Shown here: one piece after another, positions 34,910 through 52,379 of the stretch
Numbering within the stretch: position 1 is the first letter of the stretch
Layout of the letters: each line of letters starts with the position of its first letter
Origin: Typha latifolia
Lineage: Eukaryota > Streptophyta > Magnoliopsida > Poales > Typhaceae
DNA length: 64,000 bases
Assembly: GCA_019914945.1 (NCBI GenBank)
Contig: CM034105.1
Span: 2,046,001-2,110,000, forward strand
Reading direction: 5' to 3'
Program-made: the position numbers and the translations under genes
The notes under the pieces: generated by a model
Seen by the model: the letters and a program-made list of their open reading frames with translations, nothing else
Databases searched by the model: none
What the model was told of the DNA's origin: nothing

Positions 34910-37375
34910 TCATCGTCGGGTTGTCTTGTTGGAGATCTTTGTCTTAACGCCTCCTGCAGCAATTAAGTAACCATTAGTACAGCTAAAACTGCAGCAATTA
35001 AGTAACCATTAGTACAGCTAAAACTGCAGCAATTCAGTAGCCATTAGTACAGCTAAAACTCAGGCAAGCTGATTGCAGGTGAAATAGAGGCGATGGAGTT
35101 CATATAGAGTGAGGCAGCTTGTTCCTGGAAGCAAGGTTGAACAAATAGGTTTGACTAAGTAATCATATCAAGCATATACAATTCTGGATCACTTTATAGA
35201 TTACATAATGAAATGACATATCAAGCATATACAATTTTGAATCACTTAAAATTACATAATGAAATGACTTGATCAAAATGGTATTGACAGGTGCCATCGA
35301 GTATCTCAAAATGCAATTTAATGGAAACTTGGGTTTAGTTTGATTTGCGAATAAAACCTGCTTTAATTGGGTTGATGATTATCTCAGGAAAAGACGAAAA
35401 ATAATAGAACTGCAGTTGAATATCACCTGACCAATCCTTCTCTTAATTTTCCTTTGCAATTTACAACTACTTTGATGGCATTGACTGGCTTATTCTGGAA
35501 AAGGATATTTTTCTCAAACTAGTTTCTACTAATTGGATGCAAATCTAAAGTTACCTGCAACTTCCTCAAAAAGAACTTCTTTCACTGTATCAGCAGCAGA
35601 ATGGTAATCAAACCTGCCATTCAGAAAATGAACATGATTGAGCAACACAACTCAGCACTGTTCTAATAATGCTCCCAATATTTTCCTCCTCAACCCCAAC
35701 ATACAAACCAATCTTCTTAGAATTAAAAAAAAATAAACTTGAAAGACATGTAATCATTCAATCTAACAAAGATAATATCAGTTCTGACAGACACAATACA
35801 TATTGTTGTTGGGATGGTACAATGTAGGATTCCTACAGACATAAAACCAATGTAGTTGACGATGCAGATGATACGCTAAATATTGGAATAAATCATTTGT
35901 AATTTGGAAAGAAAAATCCCTTCAATTTGCATTTGATCTAAGGACGTCTCAGGCTAAATACTAATGTCAGGGGAAAAAGGTCCAGAGTTTAACATTAATA
36001 GAAGTGTGTGAGAAGTATTTTGGATTTAGTTCCTTCAGCTTTATGATGTTTGAAGAACCATCTGCAACTGGAAACATGTACATCACCTGAAATATGGCTA
36101 CAATTTACAGTACTGCTTCAATAGTTGGACATAATAGCATGAATCAAATTAAAATATTATCGATACTTTGACATTATTTGTTTTGCAAATAACTATGCAT
36201 TTAAATAATAAACTACAAGATTTTGACAAGAAAAAATGGGGGTAGATCAATAGATTCTTCTAAACAATATATTGGGAGACTATACATCTTTCCTCATTTA
36301 TCATTATATCCGAAGAAACATAATCGCTAACATGGAAATGTAGTGATTTATAGATTCACCAAAAGCAGATAGCTTTAATGACTGGAATGTACCCAATATA
36401 GATAACGATAATTACAATAAGACCCCTGAATTATTGTCCATTTCTATATGTACCTGATCATCTTTTTTTTCAAGTACAAATTGATCCTAATTATAGAAAA
36501 CCTCTCACCCCCTGATGATGTTAACTAAAATCGTCAGATAACTATTTTATCTTAAATTTTTATTTCTTTTATTTCTCTCTAAAATAAGGGGGAAATGATC
36601 TCTATAGTTAAGGGAGTTAATATTCAATGTGCCAAAAGAAAGGGGGAAAAAAAGAGAGGGGGTATACGTGTAGATGGGCAACAATTCAGGAGTCTATAGA
36701 TTTATATTATGCTTGTAGATAATTCGATATTTACCTGTTCGAGAAAGCCACTCCAATTTCATAGTTGGATTTGCCCTTCGTGGCTTCTCCTAGCACGGTA
36801 AGAATCTCCGTCTTCCTAGTGCTAACCATGAGACAGTCATACTCCTTAGGAACGATGAGTGCGAAAAAATTATCATTCAACTTGCTCAAGCATATCTTAT
36901 CCACAGCCAAGAGTTCTATTCTCCTCTTTAGAGCTTCCACATCCGGGTCTACAAGATATATCGCGCGATCCGTGATCATCATCACACATCGCTTCATCTT
37001 CCCTGATCCAGTGAATTTAAGAACCTTATCCGCAAACAAAAGCATCTGATCACCTGCGTAATAAACTACTTTGCTTCAATGCGATCAAATTGGAGAGCAA
37101 AAGAACCACACTAGTGCTAAGCTATTCTCAATCGATCTACCTCGCTTGGATAAGATATTGGATAGGGACGGACTAGAGGGAACATCGAGGTAATCCCCCT
37201 TGTTATCCCGCCGAATAGAAGTTATTCTCCGCGCCTTCACCCCCATGAGCGGCTTCGGAATCTCCCTCCGCGGCGGTGCAACCCCCGCGGCTTCCTTATC
37301 CTCCTCCCGCTCGACTTTATTCCCGCTAGGTTGGATAACTTCTTCTTGCTTCCACCGCGGCACAAATCTATCCAT
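34910..37375 (-). CDS. Small protein with a free-standing myosin-I TH1 domain
   Basis: Four exons on the minus strand: 37141-37375, 36735-37053, 35555-35613, 34910-34953, in phase, 218 aa. The N-terminus MDRFVPRWKQEEV is followed by a charged segment and the basic block GVKARRITSIRRDNKGDYLD. The core is the TH1 tail fold of class I myosins: LFADKVLKFTGSGKMKRCVM, MITDRAIYLVDPD, KRRIELLAVDKICLSKLNDN, ALIVPKEYDCLMVSTRKTEI and YEIGVAFSNRFDYHSAADTV. TH1 domains bind acidic phospholipids, so membrane association is likely. There is no motor domain, and land plants have no class I myosins, so this domain stands alone. The C-terminus (VKTKISNKTTRR) is basic. The last splice acceptor is embedded in a triplicated 35-bp unit. 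The exact role is unknown. Confidence 0.9.
34954..35058. repeat. 3 x 35-bp tandem repeat containing the splice acceptor
   Basis: Three head-to-tail 35-bp copies at 34954-34988, 34989-35023 and 35024-35058; the first two are identical and the third differs at two positions. On the coding (minus) strand each copy holds a branch-point-like TACTAAT and ends GCTGCAG, which is the acceptor of the last TH1-gene exon. Confidence 0.95.
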
Positions 37376-37452
37376 GGCTTACCGTGAGATGGCAGAGGAA
37401 TGACGACGAGGCGGTGTATTTGAACCAAGAAGCGTATAAAATTGTACTAATT

Positions 37453-37460
<8 letters not shown>

Positions 37461-37488
<28 letters not shown>
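37461..37488. repeat. (TA)n microsatellite at the TH1 gene core promoter
   Basis: (TA)n of 28 bp, starting 86 bp upstream of the TH1 gene start codon at 37375. It stands where a TATA box is expected and no other TATA-like element is obvious nearby. Confidence 0.9.
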
Positions 37489-37491
<3 letters not shown>

Positions 37492-39602
37492 AGAAGGTAC
37501 CGGGAAGTGGCAGTATCGGTGAGTGGAGCAGCGAGTGGGACTTCTGGCCAATTGGACGGAAAGGAAGTGACTTGAAAGAAACCCGCTGGCTCGAGCTAAC
37601 CTGGAGAGTGGGTTATCTATTACTATGGGCTGTCCAATAATTGGAATGTTACGTGACAATAGACTAGTTCCAATTTGTTATATAAATGTGACATTTATTA
37701 GAGAATAATATGATTTATAAGTGACATGTCTCTCTCGTCAACTTTATATAAGGCAGACCTAATCATAGACATACGAGTCTAACCTTTTCATGCCAATAAT
37801 TTTCTTAGCCCAAACAGTTATTGGGCTTCTAGTAATCTATTAAAAATATTATATATTTTGCTTTTATTATTATTCACATTCTATCCTATAAATAGTTATC
37901 ATTCAATCTTTATATTGTACTTTATGTATTAAAACCAGCCTTAGAGTGATTTTTCATCTATTGCTAATGGAATTGAGGATAATCTTTTTATTTTTTAAAA
38001 ATAAAAGGTTAAATTATACATTGATATTAAAATTTAGTTTCCTTTTATTTTTTTATTTAATCTTAAAAATTTTAGGTAATACTATTATTTCAATCATTAG
38101 TAAATTTTTGCAAGCAAAATACAATGTAGAATGATAAATATACACATAATACGGTATGAATAATAATAAAGTCAAGGTTCTTGGGTGCCATATTTCTAAA
38201 GCCGTTGCATCAACCTATACTTTTATTACAACACTTCTTGAGGGGATAGCCGAGTCTCTAGTTGATTAAGTTAGATAAGCCTCTTTAAATAATACAGAGA
38301 AGTGCCTAGTCAAGTATGCTTATGAATAGAATTTGGATCTAGCTTCTTCCTCCTTTATCTCTTCACTCTCTCCTTTCGTCTCTTTTTGCCATAATCATTC
38401 TTACTATCAATACGAATTTTATTTTACTTACTATCGTCCAGGCCAACCCTAGTCGTTCACCAAAGCAAGCCATTATCATCGTTCTTTACCAAGCCATCAC
38501 CCTACCATTATCACGAGCCCACAATAAGTTGCCATTATTAGGCCAAAAACCTTCCACCAACCATTGCAACTCTATCTTATTAGCTGCCTAGGCAAAATTT
38601 CAAACCAATCGAGGGCTTCTTTTGTCCGTGAACCCTAAACCACATTCTTCTCATGTTGTGCATTGTCCCACATCTCCTAAACTCTTTAGGGTTCACAGAC
38701 TTACCACATACAGAACGAGACACGCTCCTAATTTGGATTAGCCAAGATAGCGTCAATTATAGCCCTATCTAATTCATTGGTCATGTCCAACCCCGAAACG
38801 CCTCATCCTTGAGCCTCTCCCCCACTGGAAAGAAAAACCATATCTAGGAAGCCATCTTCCATTTTGGCCAGCGCCAACACACACTTATTGCTCCAAAATA
38901 GTTGGCATAGGCCCCAGCATGCAAACGTGCCCACGAGCTAGTCAAAGGCTTTCTTCATGTCTAAGCCTTTCCCGAGCCCATCCTCTATGAAAACCCTAGC
39001 CCAAACCTCATCGAACGGTCTAACCAATTCTCCGGCTCAATCTCAACCTTAAACACCACACCTTCCTATCGAGTTGAGCCAACCGAAAGACTTAGCCGAC
39101 TAGATACTAGCCCAACTAACTTAGCCTTTTATGTCTTTCTCACTTTTTGGTCCATGTCCAATCCTAGAACTTGATCTCAAGTCATAGCCAACTCTTGCCC
39201 AGATCTAAACTCAAGTCTAGACTCGCGCGCCCTAGTCAATCAGCCGTGTAGCTAGCCGACTAACCTAGATCTGAGCTAGGACTTTTCTTAGTTTAGGTCT
39301 AACCCTAGTCCATTCCAGCAAGTATAGACCATGATAGCTGTTTGCTAGTAATATTTATTTTAAATTGTAGAGTATCTCTGAATACATCCGACCAAATGGG
39401 CTCGGAGTGGTTTTGATAATTTTTTCTAATTTATATTTGTTTTATTAAACGTACATGGATTTGTAACTATTCTTTTCATTTTCTTTTTCCTTCAATAGAA
39501 AAGCATTCATTTGCATCATCACCGTCAACCAACCACTGTCACAATGTCGCCATAATTGAATTATTTGTTAGTAGAATAATCTTACGAGTTGATAGCGTAA
39601 AC

Positions 39603-39605
<3 letters not shown>
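37489..39605. other. Divergent spacer between TH1 and E2 genes
   Basis: Promoter DNA for the TH1 gene (minus) and the E2 gene (plus). The segment 38430-39330 has a strong strand bias, C-rich and G-poor on the plus strand, with no open frame. It looks like decayed repeat sequence, but I cannot name a family. Confidence 0.5.

Positions 39606-39639
<34 letters not shown>
39606..39639. repeat. (TA)n microsatellite at the E2 gene core promoter
   Basis: (TA)n of about 34 bp just before the pyrimidine-rich CCACTCCCCCTTTCC leader of the E2 gene, about 190 bp before its ATG (or about 90 bp of spliced leader if the 5'-UTR intron is real). It occupies the TATA-box position. Confidence 0.9.
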
Positions 39640-39642
<3 letters not shown>

Positions 39643-39708
39643 CACTCCCCCTTTCCTTTCCTTTTTCTCGTCAAATCGATCAAATCCGGAGATCCGACAA
39701 CTCTTCAG

Positions 39709-39806
39709 GTAATCAACCCCATCTACCGCCCTTCTCTTTCGTCAAGTTCCCATCTTTACGATCTCTGTTCTTTTGCGCCGTCCTGCTCGATACGGGTGAT
39801 CTGTAG
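39709..39806 (+). other. Probable 5'-UTR intron of the E2 gene
   Basis: CTCTTCAG|GTAATC to GATCTGTAG|GTC, 98 nt, lying wholly before the ATG at 39822. Good donor and acceptor and pyrimidine-rich interior; leader introns are common in plant ubiquitin-pathway genes. Confidence 0.55.
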
Positions 39807-39821
39807 GTCTTAGTTTCGGCC

Positions 39822-44587
<4,766 letters not shown>

Positions 44588-45104
44588 CACTGCGTGGGAT
44601 TGGAGACTGCTGATGCTGGCTTTCTTCCCTCTATGTCTTTAAAAAGTTAAAGGTCTCTGTGCTGCTGTGTTGCTATTAGGTGTAAGATTTGCCTGTTAAA
44701 ACTCTTAACACTGTTCCATTGAAGGGCTGGGAATGGCCTCAATCCTGCACTCCCAAAAAGAATTAAGGAGAAAAAAAAAGGCGAAAAACTTATCGCTGCT
44801 ATCAATTATTAACATCGGGATTTGGTTCCTGGACCTCTCTGGTTCTCCCTCCCCTCTCTTGTTTCTGTGCTAAATGATCTCGTGGAAAAGCCAAAGGCAA
44901 ATTAATGCTGGTTCAGTGCATGTAAGTGGGTGAGCTGCATATCTCTGCAACCACCTGTATGGCTTTGTCCGCCTACGTCTGCTTTATGCATTCTTGTGGT
45001 TTATCCTCTCATTGATTACTTCTCAGCAATTACTCGTGATGTCTGTTATGGATTCCATGTTGTCGTCTGGGCCCAGGATGAGTTCTTGTAGACTTCGAGC
45101 CATG

Positions 45105-45144
<40 letters not shown>

Positions 45145-45732
45145 AACATGACTGAGAACTTTGACCTATTTATGTGTTATAAACTGCTGCTGTCTCGAGT
45201 AGTTGCTTTCATGCATTTCATGCAGCCTCTTGGATGAAATATTGTCGTTCTTTTATTCACCCATTCACTACTAGACTTACTCTAACCTTATATATACTCT
45301 TCTATTCCTACTACTTGGTTAGATATTGCTATATCTCCATGGCCACTCTGGCTCTGTGCAATCTTATTCAGGTCCTTGCAACAACTTAGACTACGTCAGT
45401 GTGACAGTATAACACTGTTATTAGGTATAGTGCGACCACAGCTGCATGCTGTGACCACCATCACCACCACCAATGCTTGCTGGGGGAAAAAAGCTGGTCA
45501 TTTTAAAATTGTCTTCTTTTACAGTACCAATAGTTTACTTTTGAAAACTAATCAGATGAACAAGTTATTTAAAATTATTTAAGAGGAATAGATGACTGAT
45601 AGTTATAACGCATCCACGCTTCACCCCCCCCAAAAAAAAGAGATATCCTATAATTACTTTAAAGTTTGATTTATTCGGCAGAAAACACCAGGAAAAGTGT
45701 ATTCCATTATGACAACGTCACCATTGTCGAGG

Positions 45733-45765
<33 letters not shown>

Positions 45766-47548
45766 GCCCACATTTGAGTGATAAATAGTTGGGTTTTCTT
45801 TATGCTTTGCTTCCTAGTCCTTAGAACAGTGATGTGTGTTTATATGTCCCTTTTATTTCTAATATATATATTTATTTTTTTAATTAAAAAAACCTTTTGT
45901 GGTATATTTTCTACGGTAATAAGTTAGAATTTTGATTTAGAAAAATACGGAAATACCTTTGACTAAAAGAAATGGATGCAGACAAGAATATGGCATTTTT
46001 TTAAGATTAAATTGACGAAGTCTTGATAGTGAGTTTGATTTTAGGAGTATTAATATAAAAACAAAGTTCGTTTGAGGGATAAACATGCATTTCAAATGCA
46101 ATTGATGCAACCGTAGACATCAAGAAAATTTACTTGAAGATTCTAAATGATAATCTTTTCATCTGGTTGGACTTTTGAGGCATGATATTTTTCAATCTTT
46201 TTTAAAGAAGGTCAGAGACCCTATTTCATTAGAAACATAAAGTGATATCATTTTTTGATAATTTTCTATTTGCAAACTAATTTAAATCATTTAAACTAAT
46301 AGTTGACTAATAACCCATAAGCCCATGAAGCAACAATGATTAACCGAGGGATTTTATTAATCCAGTTTGTGCTTAAGCTTGATTAAGAGTGTTAGTTGTC
46401 CAGATACCAGAGTTGGATCTAATTATTCAGATAATTTTTGGGGTTGACTATATAACGTTAACTAATGAAACCAATAGTTTGTTCTCCAGCAATAATCTAA
46501 TTAATTAAAAAGCTTAATTATGAACTTTTCAGGCAACAAAATTCTCTAAGTATCCCCCATTTGGAGGACTTAGTGGAGCTCCATCATGCTTGTGTTGGAT
46601 TCTCTCAACAAATGGCAAATGCGTTTATTCTTAGACTGCATTAACTGCGACGGGTTTATTAATAAGGTGTAGGATGGCTGTCTTAATTACTCTAATCTTT
46701 GTTCATCTTGGACGCTAATACAAACTAATTAATTTTGACCATCTTAATTACGTCCCAGGGCTATTCTAAAGAGAAGTGTGGCCAAGACATGGGTATATAA
46801 GTCAACCTCAGGGCCTTGCTATCCTAAAAGTATAACATTTGATGCAAATTGTTAAGGAATCTTGCATTTTTTTTTCTTCTTCTTTTGTTTGGTCAACTCA
46901 GCATCAGTGCATGATCCAGTTCAAGTCGCCGCAGTTTGATAGATCGTAGTAGATGGTTTTGTTTGTTTGTTTTCGTCACAAATTCTAACACCATTTCTTC
47001 TTGATCATCATTTGTAGTAAACTATAAATTATGTTTAATTTAAGGGAATTGTATAGTTTATACCCTGGCTTTTGTTCTTCATTAGTACCATTAACATTGT
47101 AATGTATGAGTAGTATTTATTATTTAAAACTTATATTTAACTTCTATTATTTAAAATATTCTAAGTTATTTTAACATGACCTTTACTATTACCTAGTGGT
47201 CCGATGATATATGTTATGAATTAGAATAACCCTCTACGCATTAGAGTTAATATTTGATGGATTAATTTTTTGCCAGAGTACTACTATATGTTCTATTTCT
47301 TAAAAGAATTGGCATAATTATCCAATTTATATATTGAGAACATCAAATAGTTATTAAACTTACATAGTTAAATTAACTTATTTGGAAAAGAAAAAAAAAA
47401 CTCTAGGAAATTAAGGCAAACTAACATTAAGATGTTTTTGAGAAAATAAAAATAAAATACCATACGATAGTGTCACTAATTTATAAAATTATTTAATTTG
47501 AGTAACAACTTACCACAAAGGCATTAATTGAGTTCCTAATATATATCT
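44588..47548. other. E2 gene 3' flank and start of a gene-poor region
   Basis: 3'-UTR of the E2 gene to about 44900, then AT-rich spacer. It holds an (ATCT)n tract at 45105-45144 and a compound (AT)n(GA)n tract at 45733-45763. No exon, RNA gene or named transposon seen. Confidence 0.5.
45105..45144. repeat. (ATCT)n microsatellite
   Basis: About ten tandem ATCT tetranucleotides, downstream of the E2 gene. Confidence 0.95.
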
Positions 47549-50140
47549 ATATATATATATATATACACACACACGCATGCGTGCGTATGTGAACATGAAA
47601 GAGATTCTTCTCTACTCGCATTGCAAGCACAAGGCAAATAGATTCCAAGTGACAAATTTATAAATTTTAGATGGAGATGAGATGAGAGTGATCATGGACT
47701 ATATAGTGCCATAGGAAAGTCAAAGCCATGTAAACCTCCACATCCGGGAAGAAGAAGAAGAAGAAGAAGAAGAAGAAGAAGAAGAAGAAGAAGAAGAAGA
47801 AGAAGAAGAAGAAGAAGAAGAAGAAGGAGGAGGAGGAGGAGGAGAAGACTTCTTCATTTGTCACGTGCCACGTAGTATTAGTTGGTTTAGGTTTCAACGC
47901 CTTGGGCGTAGCTTCTTATTAGTCCCTCTATATCTGACTAAAGGTAGCAATTAATTGCACAATTATGAATACATATTTTATGATCAAGGAGAAGGTGTGA
48001 CTTAATTAATTACCTATCCTTTGTCCCAGCTTATATACTCATGATACGGAGAATTTATTGCCCAAGACTTCATGGCAATATATAACTTTATCTAGTTGAA
48101 GGTGCTGCTAGTTGTGAGTTTATATATATATATATTATAGTATATAATTCTGACATGATCTTGCCATTTGAAAGAATCGCCACTTGCCCAATTTATTTTT
48201 ACTACATCGTTGTGTTATTTAATTTTGACGAAGATAACTGGGATATAATTGAAATGGGTTAGGATTCGAAGCTGCCCAAGTGCATATATAACTGCACTGA
48301 TCACGCTAGTAAATCCTATAATTTTACTATATCTTTTTAATATAATTATAATCGTTGAATGTTTATTATTTCTGAATTACCTCTAAGAAGGGCATTTATA
48401 TATATATATACCGGAGGATAAAATAATAAGAAAAAACTAGTAAAAAGACAAGCATCATGCGTAATTTTCATATCAGTGCGTTGGAGAACTACAAGATTAA
48501 GTTAACCTAGACAACGAAATTAAACAATGCTCACAAGCCTATCATTATCATCATCATCTACCCAAAGCTTCGATCTTATCTACTATACGCTATAGCCATG
48601 CATGAAATATTTCATGTTCTACCCACTTAGGTTATATCTACTAAACTACTACTGCTGTAGATTTGCCATCAATCAAAGTGAAGAAGAAAAAAAAAAAACT
48701 AACAAACATAATATACTAACAGTAATAGTAGATATTGACCACTAAGAAATATAACTTAAGTTTACGTTGAATAATTACACACGATCTAGCCATTTGCATA
48801 AAGCATGCATGCTCGGACGTGTTTGCATGAGACCACGTGTCGGAATTATCTCTTAGTTTGCTTACACGTCATTTTATTTCCTTCTCTTTTTTAGTTTTAT
48901 CTTATCACAATCATTCTCTAATTAGGAATCGAAAAGAATCATAGGTATCATGCATCCGTCCGGGATTTGAGACAAAAAGTAGTTTGCAACGTAAGCTTCA
49001 CGATATACGATTTGACTTGATAAACCGCATATGAGTGGACATTTTGATGTGATCCTTAATTAGTTTATTTAATTTAATCTAACTCATTTAGAGTTGTTCT
49101 TCGGAACTTGTGTTTCAGACTTTTATGAGTAGAGACTAGAGAGACACTTTGATGTGATCCTTGTCATACCCTGCTATTGCCTCATCACGTACGAAATTTT
49201 AGTAACTTTAGTTGTGCCAAATTGAATTTATTCGAAAACAATTAATCTTGAGCACTAGCTTTTTGTCCTACAGATTCTTCGAGATCAAATGAAGATTTAT
49301 CTCGGAATAAACGAAAATTTATTATAACTTCTTTGATGGAAAAAGAATATGGTGTTTGATATTAAGTATTCTAAGAGATAAGAGATACAAATAATTAAAC
49401 CTAGCGTTATTGTCCTTCTCTTTCTAGTTAATGTAGAAAGATAGGACATAAGGTTAAAATTAAATATAAATTGTAATTTTCTTTATATTTTTATATAATT
49501 CATCATAATGAATAAAAAAATAGATACTATCACAAATAAATAGTTTATATCAAAAGTATTTTCATTACAAATATATTATACTATAGTTACATTACAATTC
49601 GGTAATATATTCTAATATATTATTGTCAATGTATATTATAGTCGTATTATAATTCAGTAATTTGGCATTTTAGGAGAGGTGATTCGATAATTTGAAAAAT
49701 TAAATGAGTGAGATATCTCAATATTAGACAAGTGAGATTTATTTTATTTATTTTCTTATCGCTTGTTTAATTGGCAAAACAATTTCTAGAATAACATAGA
49801 GTTTATCTTGAATAATTCCTCTTATTCAAAACAACCAAACAAACACGTAGGTTTAGGAGTGTTGTGAGATCTTGAGAGCAAAATATTTATTAGTTAATCT
49901 TCTTCTTCTTTAAACATAAATTCATTAGCTAATCAGTAAGGTGAATTAATTTTAGGATTTGTGATCTATTATACTCGGACCTCATAAGGACCAAGGTAAA
50001 TTATGGTTAGTGATTGCAACAACTAACCGCAGAAGCATTACCAATATTCTTAATAGCTAGTTAAATAGCCCAAATCTAGTAAGATTAAGTAAATAAGTAT
50101 ATATGAAAGTGATTAAGATATAATTAAATATATTTTCTTT
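47549..50140. other. Gene-poor AT-rich spacer
   Basis: Contains (TA)n-(CA)n near 47549-47575, the (GAA)n tract below, (TA)n at 48121-48134, and a short cluster of ACGT-core motifs at 48815-48870 (ACCACGTGTCGG and TACACGTCAT). The part at 49300-49850 is AT-rich with TGTTTG-type motifs in both orientations and may be transposon-derived. No gene. Confidence 0.45.
47749..47843. repeat. (GAA)n followed by (GGA)n trinucleotide repeat
   Basis: About 26 GAA triplets (47749-47826) run directly into about six GGA triplets. Pure homopurine on the plus strand, so able to form triplex structure. The poly-Phe frame read from the minus strand is an artefact of the repeat. Confidence 0.95.
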
Positions 50141-50480
50141 TCCCGTTATCTCCTCTCTGGTAGTAGAATTGGACCTTTTGGCGCGAAACTTCTCCCTAAC
50201 GACTCGGTCAAAGCGTCAGGCGGTCGATTTCGCGCCATTTTAGGCACTCGACCGTTAGGCACATGACTGGGAGCTGGCATAAAGGTATGGTCACCTCCGG
50301 TGCGAACACCTCCCGGAGTCAACCGTGGCAGCAGACCAGCGTCTTTTTTTTCTTTCTTTCTTTTTCTTTTTAATCTCTCTCTCTCTCTCTCCCCTAAGTC
50401 TTTAAAATGGGGGTTTGAACACAAGGAATCCACTGTACGGCTCTTGTATTGTATTATATTATATAATAAACCCAAAACTG
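50141..50480. other. GC-rich island with inverted E2F-type sites, no gene
   Basis: A GC-rich patch in AT-rich surroundings. It contains TGGCGCGAAA (50179-50188) and its exact reverse complement TTTCGCGCCA (50228-50237), plus an outer inverted pair CCTAACG (50195-50201) and CGTTAGG (50253-50259). It ends in a T/C-rich tract. An open frame crosses it on the minus strand, but its composition is simple-repeat-like and I do not accept it as a protein. Confidence 0.6.
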
Positions 50481-50965
50481 ATTAATAAGTGACCCAGGGT
50501 CATTCCCCATGCTTATGAGTATAATATTAGCTTCAACCTTGAGTCCCATATGCCTACACGACCGTTAGCTAGGTTCAAAATCTAATGTATTAAAATAATA
50601 GTGTAGCACTAATTTTAAGTTCGTGCACACGAGTGGTGCCTTTAAGTAAAGCCTTATAACTAGTAGCTAGTTTTTAGAAGGGCATATATAAATGCAAAAG
50701 AAAAAGAATGGGAAAGCTCAAAATGTGCATTAATATATGTGAGGATGACTTTGGGTAGTTTGGCAATGAAACGAAAGACAAGAAGACGAGCCACAACAAA
50801 AGGCTGAGCACCACCCACTTACTGAGATATCCCAGTGGACGATGACGTGGCCATTGCCTGGTCTCCACGTGGGAGGGCCAACGAGTTAGCTGGGCTTGTC
50901 CAAGCTCTCTATGCTCCCTCTTGGTACCATGCACGAGAGGTCCTTTCATATAATATTCATATATT

Positions 50966-51010
<45 letters not shown>

Positions 51011-52379
51011 GAAAAAAGAATGAGAGCACTAGTTTGCATGTCTTCTGGGAATTGTTTGATCCCTTTGTGTATTATTAACATCAGTCCAGACCCAGTTGGA
51101 ACTTGAGCTTAGAGATATCGTCGTCTCCTTTTTGTCACGCCTCTTAATTAGCATATATATATATATATATATATATTCTTTCTTTCTTTTTACGTGCTAG
51201 ATTACGTTTACATGAAAGTTTAATTTTGTATATGTATTTATCTTATCGGCATAAGTTTGCAAAGTTACAATAGAGTGCACCGAAGAAAAGGCATGAACTA
51301 GAATTTTTTGGCCAAACTAGCCTATTTCTAAATTTTATTTAATTGAAATGGAGCACACTACAAACTTATAAGTAAAATGTTAAATTTATTAATATTTTAC
51401 TTTTAGATAAAATTATCGTCTTATTTTCTGAGTGAAATATTGATACAGTTGACGTTTTACTGAACACAGAGGATTATATGTTTTCCTCACATCAAATATT
51501 GTACACTTTAGCATTTAATGTTTTATTGTTAAAAACGCTAAATTACTTAATTTTGAAGGTCACGATTTAATAACCGATAGTCTATTTGGGCATATCATAT
51601 CTCATTACGAAAATAAGAAAGAAATAATGATTTGATCCAAAGAAGCGAAAAAAATATAAAAATAAAGTTTAGAAATTTAGAAATTTGTATTCAATTATGT
51701 CTTGCAATCACAAAATATTTTTTTTTTTATGAAAGTATCAAAAAGATCTACAAAATTTGAATAGTGTTGCGACTCCACAAACCACACTGGTCTCATAAAA
51801 ATACAAAAAGAGCGATATATTTTTTTTTGTTGAGAAAAAATATTGAACTGTTGATAGTTTTCTTAAAAAGTAAGACACTAGATAGTAATATATTCAGTAT
51901 TTTAACTTAGAAGATAAAAAGTTTTGAAGATTAAATAAAATTTGAGAGAGAAAGAGAGGGGGGGGGGGGGGGATAATTGGGTTAAAAAATCACATCACTA
52001 CAAAGAAAATTGACAAAAAAAACAAGGGATAATAATACACCGGCAAGAAGTAAAAAAAAAAAAAATAGTAACTTACTCTAACTTCGACATCTCTGACGAT
52101 TTCAGAGATGTGCATGCATGCATGTAAACATTTGTGCGATCTCGCCCTTTCTTGCCAAGATAAAAATTATGCATGTTGCCAAATTTGCATGATATATATA
52201 GAAATGTATAACGCTTTTACAATATAATTATATTTAATTTTTTAATTTAGTGTATATAATATTTTATAGTCCATAAATATTTTATCATAATAAAATTCCA
52301 TGTACACTAGAGTTTATTTGTATATATTAAAAAACTATATATAATTAAGTTGTAAAACCTCGGAAATCTAGGACATACT
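50481..52379. other. Gene-poor spacer with GA and poly-G tracts
   Basis: AT-rich sequence with (AG)n at 50969-51008, (AT)n at 51152-51176 and a run of about 15 G at 51958-51972. No gene or identifiable transposon. Confidence 0.45.
50969..51008. repeat. (AG)n microsatellite
   Basis: About 20 uninterrupted AG dinucleotides in the gene-poor region. Confidence 0.95.

Noticed and set aside
47667..47897. Poly-phenylalanine open frame
   Set aside because: It is the translation of the (GAA)n repeat on the opposite strand.
50146..50475. 109-residue open frame across the GC island
   Set aside because: Basic, low-complexity translation of GA-rich repeat plus the island; no domain, no promoter, no homologous motif.
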